Positions 37,348-44,477 of a stretch of 64,000 nt of DNA are shown here, piece after piece. Numbering within the stretch: position 1 is the stretch's first letter; every line of letters starts with the position of its first letter. Under the pieces are notes generated by a model. It was not told the origin of the DNA. It did no database searches and worked only from the letters and a program-made list of their open reading frames with translations. The position numbers were made by a program, and so were the translations under genes. Source of the DNA: Polynucleobacter sp. AP-Ainpum-60-G11 (lineage in GTDB: Bacteria > Pseudomonadota > Gammaproteobacteria > Burkholderiales > Burkholderiaceae); the NCBI RefSeq assembly GCF_018688375.1, contig NZ_CP061318.1:310001-374000 (forward strand), read 5' to 3'.

Positions 37348-38076
37348 ATGTTATCTATTAAGAATCTTGAAGCAGGCTACGGCAAAGTAAAAGTTCTGCA
37401 CGGCATCAATATTGATGTTCCTAAAGGACAAGTCATTACTTTGATCGGGTCAAACGGCGCCGGTAAAACAACCACCATGCGTGCTATTACCGGCATGATT
37501 AAGCCAACTGGCGGTGAAGTGACATTGGGGGGTGAAAAAATTGATGGTTACGACTCTCATAAAATTGCCCGCCTTGGTTTAGCGCATAGCCCAGAAGGTC
37601 GTCGTGTCTTTACGACCATGTCAGTAAATGACAATCTCTTGCTGGGCGCATTTCCACGCTTTACAGGTAGCCGTCCGAAAGGCGACATTAAGAACGATTT
37701 AGAGCGTGCTCTAGAAATGTTCCCGCGCTTAAAAGAGCGTCGAAATCAATTGGCTGGTACCTTGTCAGGTGGTGAGCAACAGATGTTGGCGATGGCCCGT
37801 GCTGTGATGCTCAACCCAGAGATCATTCTTTTGGATGAGCCATCAATGGGTCTGGCACCAATTTTGGTTGAGGAGGTATTTAAGATTATTTCTAATCTCA
37901 AATCACAGGGTGTGACCATGTTATTGGTTGAGCAGTTTGCTGCAGCAGCATTGAACGTGGCTGACTATGGTTATGTTTTAGAAAACGGCAAGATTGCTAC
38001 TCATGGCCCAGCCGACAAGTTGATGCATGATCCAGCTGTCAAAGCGGCTTACTTGGGTGGTGCTGGCGGTCACTAA
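37348..38076 (+). CDS. livF: Branched-chain amino acid ABC transporter ATPase LivF
   Basis: A 242-aa ATPase with Walker A GSNGAGKT, signature LSGGEQQMLAMARAV, Walker B IILLDEPSMGL and LLVEQFAAAAL, which is typical of LivF. It forms the nucleotide-binding dimer with the LivG domain encoded just upstream and drives import. The gene is the last of the operon; a strong terminator follows at 38101. Confidence 0.94.
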   Translation: MLSIKNLEAGYGKVKVLHGINIDVPKGQVITLIGSNGAGKTTTMRAITGMIKPTGGEVTLGGEKIDGYDSHKIARLGLAHSPEGRRVFTTMSVNDNLLLGAFPRFTGSRPKGDIKNDLERALEMFPRLKERRNQLAGTLSGGEQQMLAMARAVMLNPEIILLDEPSMGLAPILVEEVFKIISNLKSQGVTMLLVEQFAAAALNVADYGYVLENGKIATHGPADKLMHDPAVKAAYLGGAGGH

Positions 38077-38100
38077 GATTTAGCAGCTTCCTGTTTGTTA

Positions 38101-38126
38101 AAAAGCCCTCGAAAGAGGGCTTTTTT
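38101..38126 (+). terminator. Rho-independent terminator of the liv operon
   Basis: AAAAGCCCTC, loop GAAA, then GAGGGCTTTTTT: a perfect stem with a GNRA-type loop and a six-T tail, 25 bp past the livF stop. The A-rich left side also allows termination of minus-strand transcripts from the genes to the right. Confidence 0.92.
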
Positions 38127-38155
38127 ATTGAGGCGTAATGAAGCGGTCCACTTAG

Positions 38156-38716
38156 CTAGTTCTGGAGTAGTGAGATTGACTCTCGTATTAATAGGGCGCG
38201 ATAGCCCATATACATAGCGACACCTACAAAGCCCAGTAGAAATAGCTTGGGGACAATAGCGCCCTCTGCTACCAATTCTGAATTCAGAAGTCCGATAGCA
38301 ACTCCCAAGAAGAATAGGGCACCAAGCCCTAAGACAATCCAATTCTCATGCTTGCTCACTTGCTGAGTGAGGTTGGCATAGGCGAGCACCTGAAAGCTAT
38401 CCCCTTTTTGATATCCGGACACTCTCAGAGTATCGCCATTAATTACCACCATCGGTGTCGAGAATTTAGCTTCAATCGCACGATGACCTAAATTAAATTT
38501 GGATACAAAGAATCGCTGGTAATAAACAGAAGAATGATCGTGAGTAGGCTTTTCAGGATTTACATATTCCAGAAGCTCATTATTGAGATTGCTGACCGTT
38601 CCAGAAATAGTGCTCACAGAGCTAGTTAGAAAAGAGCTGGGTTTTAGAGTCATGAGTAAAGCTCCCAACAGCATGAGAGAAAAAATAAGAAGAAAGGACG
38701 CAAGTGGACGTTTCAC
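38156..38716 (-). CDS. Hypothetical membrane protein in the sulfide-response locus
   Basis: A 186-aa protein with an N-terminal membrane anchor (SFLLIFSLMLLGALLMTL), a roughly 90-residue extracytoplasmic region with a YRVSGYQKGD-like beta segment (DTLRVSGYQKGDSFQVLAYA), and two C-terminal helices (WIVLGLGALFFLGVAIGLL; LFLLGFVGVAMYMGYRAL). The family is not recognised. It overlaps the TSUP exporter stop by ATGA (38713-38716), so the two are translationally coupled and probably work together. Confidence 0.7.
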   Translation of the reverse strand: MKRPLASFLLIFSLMLLGALLMTLKPSSFLTSSVSTISGTVSNLNNELLEYVNPEKPTHDHSSVYYQRFFVSKFNLGHRAIEAKFSTPMVVINGDTLRVSGYQKGDSFQVLAYANLTQQVSKHENWIVLGLGALFFLGVAIGLLNSELVAEGAIVPKLFLLGFVGVAMYMGYRALLIRESISLLQN

Positions 38717-39537
38717 AGATTCAAAGTTAGCACTCCCTTGGTGAGTAAGCCAATGGCAATCACCAAGGTAAAGATCGAGAAAATGAGCTGGGTATGCGGA
38801 CCGCTTAACTTTTTACCTAAGAGCATCCCAAGCAATAGTCCACCCAATGCGGCAAGCGAAAATGGAGCCGCAACTACAATATTTAGGTTGCCACTCATTG
38901 CTGAGAAAATTGCTCCACCTCCAGTGATGATGGCCAGTACTCCAAGTGAAGTAGCGACAATCGATTTGACTGGCAGGTCGGTGTAGCGTTTGAGTGCTGG
39001 GACGATGATAAATCCACCACCTACACCTAGCAATCCCGATAAAAACCCAGCTAGACTACCGGCGAACATCAGGGCCCGCGCACAGGGTAGGGTCCACTGA
39101 AGTTTTCCTATGGCTGGATTCATTAGGCATGGGGGTGGCTTTCTGCTTGCTTCGGGTATGCCATTGATCTGATTGCGCGCCTGGCTTAAGAGACGTAGAG
39201 CAACATACAGGAGGATCAGGCTAAATATGATTTGCAGGGGAGCGTTCGGAATCTGTGGTGCCAGCCAGAGGCCCAAAGGCGAAAGCGCTAAGCCAAAGAT
39301 CGCCATGAACCCAGCCGCCTTATAGCGCAAGATCTTATTTCTAAGGCCTAGGATGGCCCCAATACTAGAGGCAAGGGCAACGGCGCACAGTGCAATTGGC
39401 GCTGCCTCCGCAATAGGCAGCCCCAGGAAAAAGACTAATAGTGGGACCGATAAAATCCCGCCCCCAGCGCCGGTAAGACCCATAAGAACGCCCACTAGGA
39501 TTCCTAGCGAGGGGCTGATAAGAATTGAGTAGTCCAT
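38713..39537 (-). CDS. Sulfite exporter TauE/SafE (TSUP) family protein
   Basis: A 274-aa membrane protein with about eight helices. Two TSUP repeats are visible: GVLMGLTGAGGGILSVPLLV near the N-terminus and GFLSGLLGVGGGFIIVPALK in the middle. Members move sulfite, thiosulfate or organosulfonates. It diverges from a persulfide dioxygenase and BigR-like regulator, the usual partners of such exporters in sulfide detoxification, which favours export of sulfite or thiosulfate made by that dioxygenase. Confidence 0.9.
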   Translation of the reverse strand: MDYSILISPSLGILVGVLMGLTGAGGGILSVPLLVFFLGLPIAEAAPIALCAVALASSIGAILGLRNKILRYKAAGFMAIFGLALSPLGLWLAPQIPNAPLQIIFSLILLYVALRLLSQARNQINGIPEASRKPPPCLMNPAIGKLQWTLPCARALMFAGSLAGFLSGLLGVGGGFIIVPALKRYTDLPVKSIVATSLGVLAIITGGGAIFSAMSGNLNIVVAAPFSLAALGGLLLGMLLGKKLSGPHTQLIFSIFTLVIAIGLLTKGVLTLNL

Positions 39538-39603
39538 TGCAATTTATTTTAGATTAATATAGTATATAAATATATATAATATTTATGCTACCGAGGAAAT
39601 ATT
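39538..39603. promoter_or_regulatory. Divergent promoter region with AT-rich inverted repeats (candidate BigR operator)
   Basis: The 66-bp gap between the exporter and the dioxygenase is almost entirely A and T. It includes interleaved near-palindromes (AATATAGTATATAAATATAT then ATAATATT). A good ribosome site, CCGAGGAAA, precedes TTG 39604. BigR-type repressors bind AT-rich dyads overlapping promoters of just such genes, so the encoded regulator probably binds here. That is inference; no consensus was computed. Confidence 0.5.
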
Positions 39604-40476
39604 TTGACTGCAAACCATACCCCCCTGATTAAAGACTTTTTTGATCCAGAGACCTGGACCTATACCTATGTGGTTTATGAGGGTGATGGCAGCCCCTGCG
39701 TGATTGTTGACTCTGTTCTCAATTACGACCCTAAATCAGGCAGAACAACTACGAAGTCTGCTGATGAGGTGATTAGCTTCGTTAAGGCACACCAGCTGCA
39801 GGTAGATTGGATTTTGGAGACCCATGCCCATGCAGACCATTTAACTGCTGCCCCTTACTTGCAAAGCCACTTGGGCGGCAAATTAGTCATTGGGGATCAC
39901 ATCACCAATGTCCAAACCGTGTTTAAAGGCGTCTTCAATCTGGATGATCGCTTTAAAGCTGATGGCGCCCAGTTTGACTACTTGCTTAAAGAGGGTGAGT
40001 CACTCGCTTTTGGAAATCTTTCTTTGAAAGCACTTTTTGTACCGGGCCATACTCCTGCTTGCATGGCATATGAAATCGGTGATGCCATCTTTGTGGGCGA
40101 TACCTTGTTTATGCCGGATGTCGGTACAGCTCGCTGTGATTTTCCTGGTGGCGATGCAAAGACACTCTATCGGTCTATTCAAAAGCTCTTGTCTTACCCT
40201 GGACAGACCAAGCTGTTTATGTGTCATGACTACCCGCCAAATGGACGCCCAGCCATGGGTGTGACTACCGTTGCTGATGAGAAGGCAGGCAATATTCACG
40301 TGCATGACGGTATCACTGAGGATCAGTTTGTACAGATGCGTACAACGCGAGATAAAACCTTGGAAATGCCAACATTAATTTTGCCTTCTATTCAGGTGAA
40401 TATTCGGGCTGGGCATTTTCCTGAGCCAGATGCTAATGGCGTTGCGTACCTAAAAATTCCTTTAAACGCACTCTGA
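39604..40476 (+). CDS. blh: Persulfide dioxygenase, MBL fold (Blh/ETHE1-like)
   Basis: A 290-aa metallo-beta-lactamase-fold enzyme that oxidises glutathione persulfide to sulfite. The metal motif HAHADH is at residues 74-79 (ETHAHADHLTAAPYLQ), and VPGHTPACMAYEIGDAIFVG and CHDYPPNGR provide further ligands. It matches the Blh group encoded with BigR rather than hydrolytic glyoxalases. The start is TTG 39604 with a GAGGAAA ribosome site. The regulator gene follows 7 bp later. Confidence 0.88.
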   Translation: MTANHTPLIKDFFDPETWTYTYVVYEGDGSPCVIVDSVLNYDPKSGRTTTKSADEVISFVKAHQLQVDWILETHAHADHLTAAPYLQSHLGGKLVIGDHITNVQTVFKGVFNLDDRFKADGAQFDYLLKEGESLAFGNLSLKALFVPGHTPACMAYEIGDAIFVGDTLFMPDVGTARCDFPGGDAKTLYRSIQKLLSYPGQTKLFMCHDYPPNGRPAMGVTTVADEKAGNIHVHDGITEDQFVQMRTTRDKTLEMPTLILPSIQVNIRAGHFPEPDANGVAYLKIPLNAL

Positions 40477-40483
40477 TTGTGAG

Positions 40484-40807
40484 ATGACAATGAATATGCC
40501 TATCTCAAAAGCAGAGTTAAAAAAGATGCAGTCATCGGCAGATGATGCTTGCAAGCTCATGAAGGTCTTGTCTAACCGTGATCGCATGATGCTCTTGTGT
40601 GAAATTGGGCAAGCAGAAAAATGCGTTGGTGAGCTGGAGGCAGCATTAGATTTGCATCAGCCAACCTTGTCCCAGCAGCTAACCGTATTACGTAAGGAAA
40701 AGCTGGTTAAAACACGTAGAGAGGGTAAGCAAATTTACTACTCGCTATCAAGCCAGGTCGCCGTAGCAGTCATGAGCTTGTTATACAAGCACTACTGCAA
40801 GAAGTAG
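40484..40807 (+). CDS. bigR: ArsR-family sulfide/persulfide-responsive repressor (BigR/SqrR-like)
   Basis: A 107-aa winged-helix repressor. KVLSNRDRMMLLCEI and LDLHQPTLSQQLTVLRKEKL form the HTH region. Cys39 and Cys105 are 66 residues apart, the same spacing as the regulatory Cys42 and Cys108 of Xylella BigR as I recall it, so a persulfide-linked switch is likely. Two more Cys (23, 47) are present. It sits between its probable targets, the dioxygenase and a DUF2892 protein, and likely also controls the divergent exporter. Confidence 0.85.
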   Translation: MTMNMPISKAELKKMQSSADDACKLMKVLSNRDRMMLLCEIGQAEKCVGELEAALDLHQPTLSQQLTVLRKEKLVKTRREGKQIYYSLSSQVAVAVMSLLYKHYCKK

Positions 40808-40847
40808 TCGTAAAGAATTATTTAATCGTTTTTAAAGGGAGTTCAAT

Positions 40848-41060
40848 ATGAAATGTAACGTCGGTGGTATCGATCGTATCTTAAGAATCTCGGTAGGTAT
40901 TGTGCTGGTAGTACTTGTAGCCAACGGTATCGTAGGCTGGTGGGGTTGGCTTGGACTAATTCCATTAGCTACGGGTATTTTCCGTTTCTGCCCAGCTTAC
41001 CCATTATTGGGAATGAATTCTTGCGGAACATCTAGCGACAAAGATTCTTGCTGCAAGTAA
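40848..41060 (+). CDS. DUF2892 (YgaP-like) small membrane protein
   Basis: A 70-aa protein starting MKCNVGGIDRILRISVG, the hallmark of DUF2892, with two membrane helices (ISVGIVLVVLVANGIVGWW; LIPLATGIFRFCPAYPLLG) and a Cys-rich tail (SCGTSSDKDSCCK). The family is often fused to or encoded beside rhodanese domains and persulfide genes. It is 40 bp downstream of the regulator, after a GGGAG ribosome site, and ends the operon. The Cys tail could carry sulfane sulfur; this is a guess. Confidence 0.88.
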   Translation: MKCNVGGIDRILRISVGIVLVVLVANGIVGWWGWLGLIPLATGIFRFCPAYPLLGMNSCGTSSDKDSCCK

Positions 41061-41078
41061 GTCTTCTTAAGTTTGATT

Positions 41079-41112
41079 AAGGCGTATTGAGAAATAAAAC
41101 TCAATGCGCCTT
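41079..41112. terminator. Bidirectional terminator between convergent operons
   Basis: AAGGCGTATTGAG, loop AAATAAAA, then CTCAATGCGCCTT forms a 13-bp stem with one mismatch between the DUF2892 gene and the convergent flavinylation operon. It overlaps the stop codon of the 148-aa membrane protein. A/T runs flank both sides, allowing termination in both directions. Confidence 0.75.
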
Positions 41113-41547
41113 ATTTCCATTTGGGGTGACCGCTTTCTTTGCATAAACACCATGTAATAAAAAGATAGCAAAGAAAGCAAGGCCAATTACCCAGTGGGTT
41201 GTGATGACGCTATCTCGAATTTCTTCAGGGCCGTAGTACAACAAGGCGCCTGATATCAATAAAGTAGCCAAAAAAGCCAATTGGCTTAAACCGCTCCACA
41301 GCTTTCTCTTCGACTTGAGGCCCGCCTTGAGGTGAAAGGGTAAGACCGAACCCAAAGCCATCGTAGCCATCATTGCGGCAATGCCATGCCACATCAATAT
41401 TGAGTGAGCGCCCAATGCAGCGCCTTGAATATGAAATTCATGACCAAGTAAATAGGCTGTGCCGGTGAGTGAGCAGCTCAACATGCCAATGAGTACAAAG
41501 TGTCTTTGCCATGCCGGCATCTTGCCAAGGCGACTGGTATTTTTCAT
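41101..41547 (-). CDS. His-rich four-helix membrane protein, cytochrome b-like
   Basis: A 148-aa protein with four predicted helices (about 17-35, 45-68, 82-104, 115-135). Several His sit in or at helix ends (His16, His48, His54, His118, His132), a pattern resembling small b-type cytochromes of the DUF4405 sort. ATG 41547 overlaps the apbE stop by ATGA, so translation is coupled; an upstream extension of the frame is not needed. As the last gene of the Fur-box operon it may carry electrons across the membrane to the flavinylated partner. The family is not firmly recognised. Confidence 0.72.
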   Translation of the reverse strand: MKNTSRLGKMPAWQRHFVLIGMLSCSLTGTAYLLGHEFHIQGAALGAHSILMWHGIAAMMATMALGSVLPFHLKAGLKSKRKLWSGLSQLAFLATLLISGALLYYGPEEIRDSVITTHWVIGLAFFAIFLLHGVYAKKAVTPNGNKAH

Positions 41548-42371
41548 AAGGTGGTGATGTGAGGAATTTTGATGGCTTGGGCAGAGAAATGGCTCAAGCA
41601 AGGATGTTGGGTGTTGCCAGAGATACTGACCACTTTAGTTAATGCGTCCGCATAGACGCATTCACCGGCGATGACTGAATAAGACTCAGAAAACTCAATG
41701 TGTTCTTGATTGAGGGGGTTGACCATATAGCTTTTGGCATCAGCGTCGCGCTTTGAAAAGTAGAGGCTACTAGTCGCAATAGCACCTAACTTCATACTGC
41801 CAATCTGAATTAACTCCAGAGGCTTCCTCGGATTTCGGATTTGAATATCCTGAGTGCAATTTCCAAAGACGCGCATATCACCACCAGCATTGACCGAGCC
41901 AGATGGGATGTCGTTAGCAAGTAAAGCCTCTACCGCCTTATCAACTGCATACCCTTTGGCAATGCCACCAAGATCAAGGCAGAGTGGAAGCTTAGATTGA
42001 ACCAAGTTTGACTCAATAAAGCGAAGATCTTCAATGCCTCCGAATGAGTGATCATCCAGTCTGACATGCCTTGGAAGCAGACCTGCCTCTACCAAGCGAT
42101 GGCCAATTCCACAATTAAATATGCCTTTAGACTCAACATAAATCTCTTTGGCAATGGTTAGCACCTCAGCTGTCCAGGGGTGAATGCGAATCGGCTCCAA
42201 GTAAGATCTGGCATTAATTTGAGAAAGCTCGCTGTCAGGATCATGAAAGCCCATCAAAGATTGAACCTGTTCAATGGCCCTGAATGCCATCTCTATTGCA
42301 TGGAGTGAATGCCCTCCATCTTCGGTTGAAATTTCAACAAAGGTACCTAAGAGTGGTTTGCAGCGAATCAT
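41544..42371 (-). CDS. apbE: FAD:protein FMN transferase
   Basis: A 275-aa ApbE enzyme that attaches FMN covalently to a Thr or Ser of a periplasmic protein, using FAD. LPLCLDLGGIAKGYAVDKAV and SVNAGGDMRVFG are the conserved substrate and metal motifs. The N-terminus (MIRCKPLLGTFVEIS) lacks a classical signal peptide or lipobox, so its compartment is unclear. It overlaps the FMN-binding protein gene by ATGA (42368-42371), which strongly suggests that protein is its substrate. Confidence 0.92.
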   Translation of the reverse strand: MIRCKPLLGTFVEISTEDGGHSLHAIEMAFRAIEQVQSLMGFHDPDSELSQINARSYLEPIRIHPWTAEVLTIAKEIYVESKGIFNCGIGHRLVEAGLLPRHVRLDDHSFGGIEDLRFIESNLVQSKLPLCLDLGGIAKGYAVDKAVEALLANDIPSGSVNAGGDMRVFGNCTQDIQIRNPRKPLELIQIGSMKLGAIATSSLYFSKRDADAKSYMVNPLNQEHIEFSESYSVIAGECVYADALTKVVSISGNTQHPCLSHFSAQAIKIPHITTL

Positions 42372-42922
42372 TTTGCTTTTGGCGCTTGAGATTGATTTTT
42401 GAGCGCAATGTCATAAAGCACTGCAACACGTTTGACGCCATCAGTGAGATGTTTGCAGGAGAGTGTGGCGCCACCAATATTTTGAATATCTTGATTAAGC
42501 TTAATAGGGTCTGACGCAGTTTTGCCGATAAATTGATTGCGCCACTGGGCTTCAGCCACTTCATAGCCATAGGATTCAACATACTCTAGGATCTCGATGC
42601 CGGTGACTGCGCCTGATGGGCTCAGTGCAACGGCATAAGTAATCATTTCGTGTTTGCCTACCACCTCATCTACGATGAACCAACTTCCGTCAGCCGCCTT
42701 CCAAATGCGATCCCCTTGAAAAACTTGTCGAACGCTAGATGCTGAGCGCATTTTGTCTTGTAGTTCATCTGTAATGATGATGGGATTTTTAACAAGCGGT
42801 TTATTGGGTATGAGTATCTTTTGCGCTTGTTCGACGGATACATAAATCTTGGCGTGCGCTACGATCGGTGCCGTTGTTGCAGCAAGACCAGCTATTAATA
42901 GAGAGTTAAGTTTCCAGTTCAT
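42368..42922 (-). CDS. FMN-binding domain protein, likely ApbE substrate
   Basis: A 184-aa exported protein. A signal peptide covers about residues 1-24 (SLLIAGLAATTAPIVAHA). The FMN_bind domain follows, with GAVTGIEILEYVESYGYEV and the DIQNIGGATLSC acceptor region, where Thr153 of GGAT is the likely flavinylation site. The usual motif has Ser or Thr before GAT; here it is Gly. It is coupled to apbE by a 4-bp overlap. It probably acts as a periplasmic flavin electron carrier. Confidence 0.87.
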   Translation of the reverse strand: MNWKLNSLLIAGLAATTAPIVAHAKIYVSVEQAQKILIPNKPLVKNPIIITDELQDKMRSASSVRQVFQGDRIWKAADGSWFIVDEVVGKHEMITYAVALSPSGAVTGIEILEYVESYGYEVAEAQWRNQFIGKTASDPIKLNQDIQNIGGATLSCKHLTDGVKRVAVLYDIALKNQSQAPKAK

Positions 42923-42955
42923 GTTCTAAATTCTTTTGCTAGAGGGTGATATAAA

Positions 42956-43135
42956 TTAATTAGCCAGTAATTCATTGGCTTGAAAGCAAAGCTCATCAAG
43001 ATCTTCAGTGCTTTCGCTTATCTGGGCCAAGGCCTCAAACATCATCAAAGCTCGCTCTCTCGCAGTGGCGCAATGGGTGGATTGAAACTTAATCAAATGT
43101 ATTAGTGCAGCCATTAATAAATTTTGCTTTTCCAT
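42956..43135 (-). CDS. Small 59-aa soluble protein in the flavinylation operon
   Basis: The minus-strand frame from ATG 43135 to TAA 42956 encodes 59 residues (MEKQNLLMAALIHLIKFQST then HCATARERAL...), predicted helical and acidic toward the end (ESTEDLDELCF). AAAGGTAACT places a good ribosome site just before the ATG. Gaps to its neighbours are about 35 bp on both sides, the same strand, so it is part of the operon. It has two Cys and no membrane segment. I do not recognise it; a regulatory or assembly role is possible. Confidence 0.65.
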   Translation of the reverse strand: MEKQNLLMAALIHLIKFQSTHCATARERALMMFEALAQISESTEDLDELCFQANELLAN

Positions 43136-43170
43136 AGTTACCTTTAAATTAAAAATACGAGAGATCTTGT

Positions 43171-44085
43171 TTAGTTCAGTGGGAAGCCGACTTTGACAAT
43201 GAATTCATTTACTGAGTGACTATCCCAAACGCGAGCATTGGAGCACTCTGCAGTTCCATCACCCATGCAGTTATTACCTTTGAGTTGATAGCGCCAAGCA
43301 CCGGTAACCCACCAGTCTTTTTCTGCGTAATGTAAGTTGGGGCCAACAAAGGTAGCTCTTTGCACTTGGTTTTGTAGGTTGTAGCTAGAGTAGTCATTAT
43401 GAAAACGTGCCTCAACGCCACCAGACCACTTGGGTGCAAATCGATAGCTCGCCCCCACCAGGAAATCCAGCATTGACTCAGGGACATTGCCATTTCCAAC
43501 GAACTTCAATTGCTCATTAGCGACAACTACGTTTCCAGCCAAAACCAATTTGTCATCTATAAAGTTTGATTGCAGTAGCAAGCGTGCTTCAATTTCATTT
43601 TTGTTCTTGCCTATAGTTGGCTCTAAATATAGTCCGACTCCGACTGGAGAGGTGACTGGATTGGTAATGCGATAGATCGCCTCTAAAGCCCCACCTTCAA
43701 TGCCACCCTTTCTGTAGGGTGAGGCAGGATTGTGTGATTCGGGGACAGGCTGTCCGCTAGTGCAGGATGCGGCGCCATCGCATGCATCTGAGTTGGTGTA
43801 ATTTTGATTTGCATTCACGTAATAGGCATTAAGGTAGCCTGCAATCTGAAAGTCATTCGTGACGCCATATTCCAATTCTGATCTAGAGAACCATGCGTTA
43901 TAGGATCCTGCCGCTTGTTGTTTATTCAGTTGTAAGCGCTGCTCGAACTCCAACTTACCCTTTGGCTGTAGATCAAGGGTGTAGATCCATCCAAATGCGC
44001 CTTCACCCGCATTGGCGAATGAGAAGTGCAGGGCGGTGGCTAATAGGATGCTGAAGGCAACAAGTCTTTTGATAGTCAGTTTCAT
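43171..44085 (-). CDS. Outer-membrane-type protein (DUF6662-like)
   Basis: A 304-aa exported protein. A signal peptide (FSILLATALHFSFANA) precedes GEGAFGWIYTLDLQPKGKLE, and the rest is rich in alternating aromatic and polar strands (GVGLYLEPTIGKNKNEIEAR; VVGASYRFAPKW-like segments) ending VNEFIVKVGFPLN, as for an outer-membrane beta barrel. One loop has paired Cys (DACDGAASC). The DUF6662 label is from memory. As the first gene behind a Fur box it is probably made under iron limitation. Confidence 0.75.
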   Translation of the reverse strand: MKLTIKRLVAFSILLATALHFSFANAGEGAFGWIYTLDLQPKGKLEFEQRLQLNKQQAAGSYNAWFSRSELEYGVTNDFQIAGYLNAYYVNANQNYTNSDACDGAASCTSGQPVPESHNPASPYRKGGIEGGALEAIYRITNPVTSPVGVGLYLEPTIGKNKNEIEARLLLQSNFIDDKLVLAGNVVVANEQLKFVGNGNVPESMLDFLVGASYRFAPKWSGGVEARFHNDYSSYNLQNQVQRATFVGPNLHYAEKDWWVTGAWRYQLKGNNCMGDGTAECSNARVWDSHSVNEFIVKVGFPLN

Positions 44086-44115
44086 GGTGTTATGGGTCTG
44101 GTTAGTAAAAGTAAT

Positions 44116-44157
44116 TGAGAATCATTCGTAATATACAGCAAATGAGAATAATTCTCA
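44116..44157 (-). promoter_or_regulatory. Two Fur boxes upstream of the flavinylation operon
   Basis: TGAGAATAATTCTCA at 44143-44157 is a perfect 7-1-7 inverted repeat, the classic Fur-box form. A second, imperfect copy (TGAGAATCATTCGTA) lies at 44116-44130, 27 bp away, and a half site (TTGAGAA) follows. They sit 31 to 72 bp upstream of the ATG of the outer-membrane gene, in promoter position. Iron-loaded Fur should repress the operon. The divergent DUF3820 gene starts 77 bp away and could be affected. Confidence 0.88.
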
Positions 44158-44233
44158 ATTGAGAAAATGACCCTATGTACTTAGGTGTTGAGATTTGCCT
44201 GGAGTGAATGCCAAGCTTGTAAGATCCATAGCT

Positions 44234-44473
44234 ATGGATTCAGAAGCCCTTGTGAAGCTGGTCACAATGAAGATGCCTTATGGCAAGCATGCTGGTCGTG
44301 CGCTTGCGGACTTGCCTGGTAATTACTTGGCCTGGTTCGCTCGCGAGGGTTTTCCTAAGGGCGAGCTTGGTCAGCTCCTGGAGCTAATGCACACCCTAGA
44401 TCACAATGGATTGCGAGGCTTGTTGGCGCCCATTCAGCGGGCCCATGGAATTGCTCCCCGCACTCAGGGGTAA
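44234..44473 (+). CDS. DUF3820 family protein
   Basis: About 79 aa. MKMPYGKHAGRALADLPGNY and LAWFAREGFPKGELGQLLEL match the DUF3820 family, also seen as a putative quorum-sensing-regulated virulence factor. The family is sometimes linked to nucleic acid metabolism, but function is not established. The frame is open from TTG 44195; ATG 44234 (MDSEALVKLVTMKMP) is the better start by family length. It converges with the nuclease gene, with only 4 bp between stops. Confidence 0.8.
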   Translation: MDSEALVKLVTMKMPYGKHAGRALADLPGNYLAWFAREGFPKGELGQLLELMHTLDHNGLRGLLAPIQRAHGIAPRTQG

Positions 44474-44477
44474 CAAT

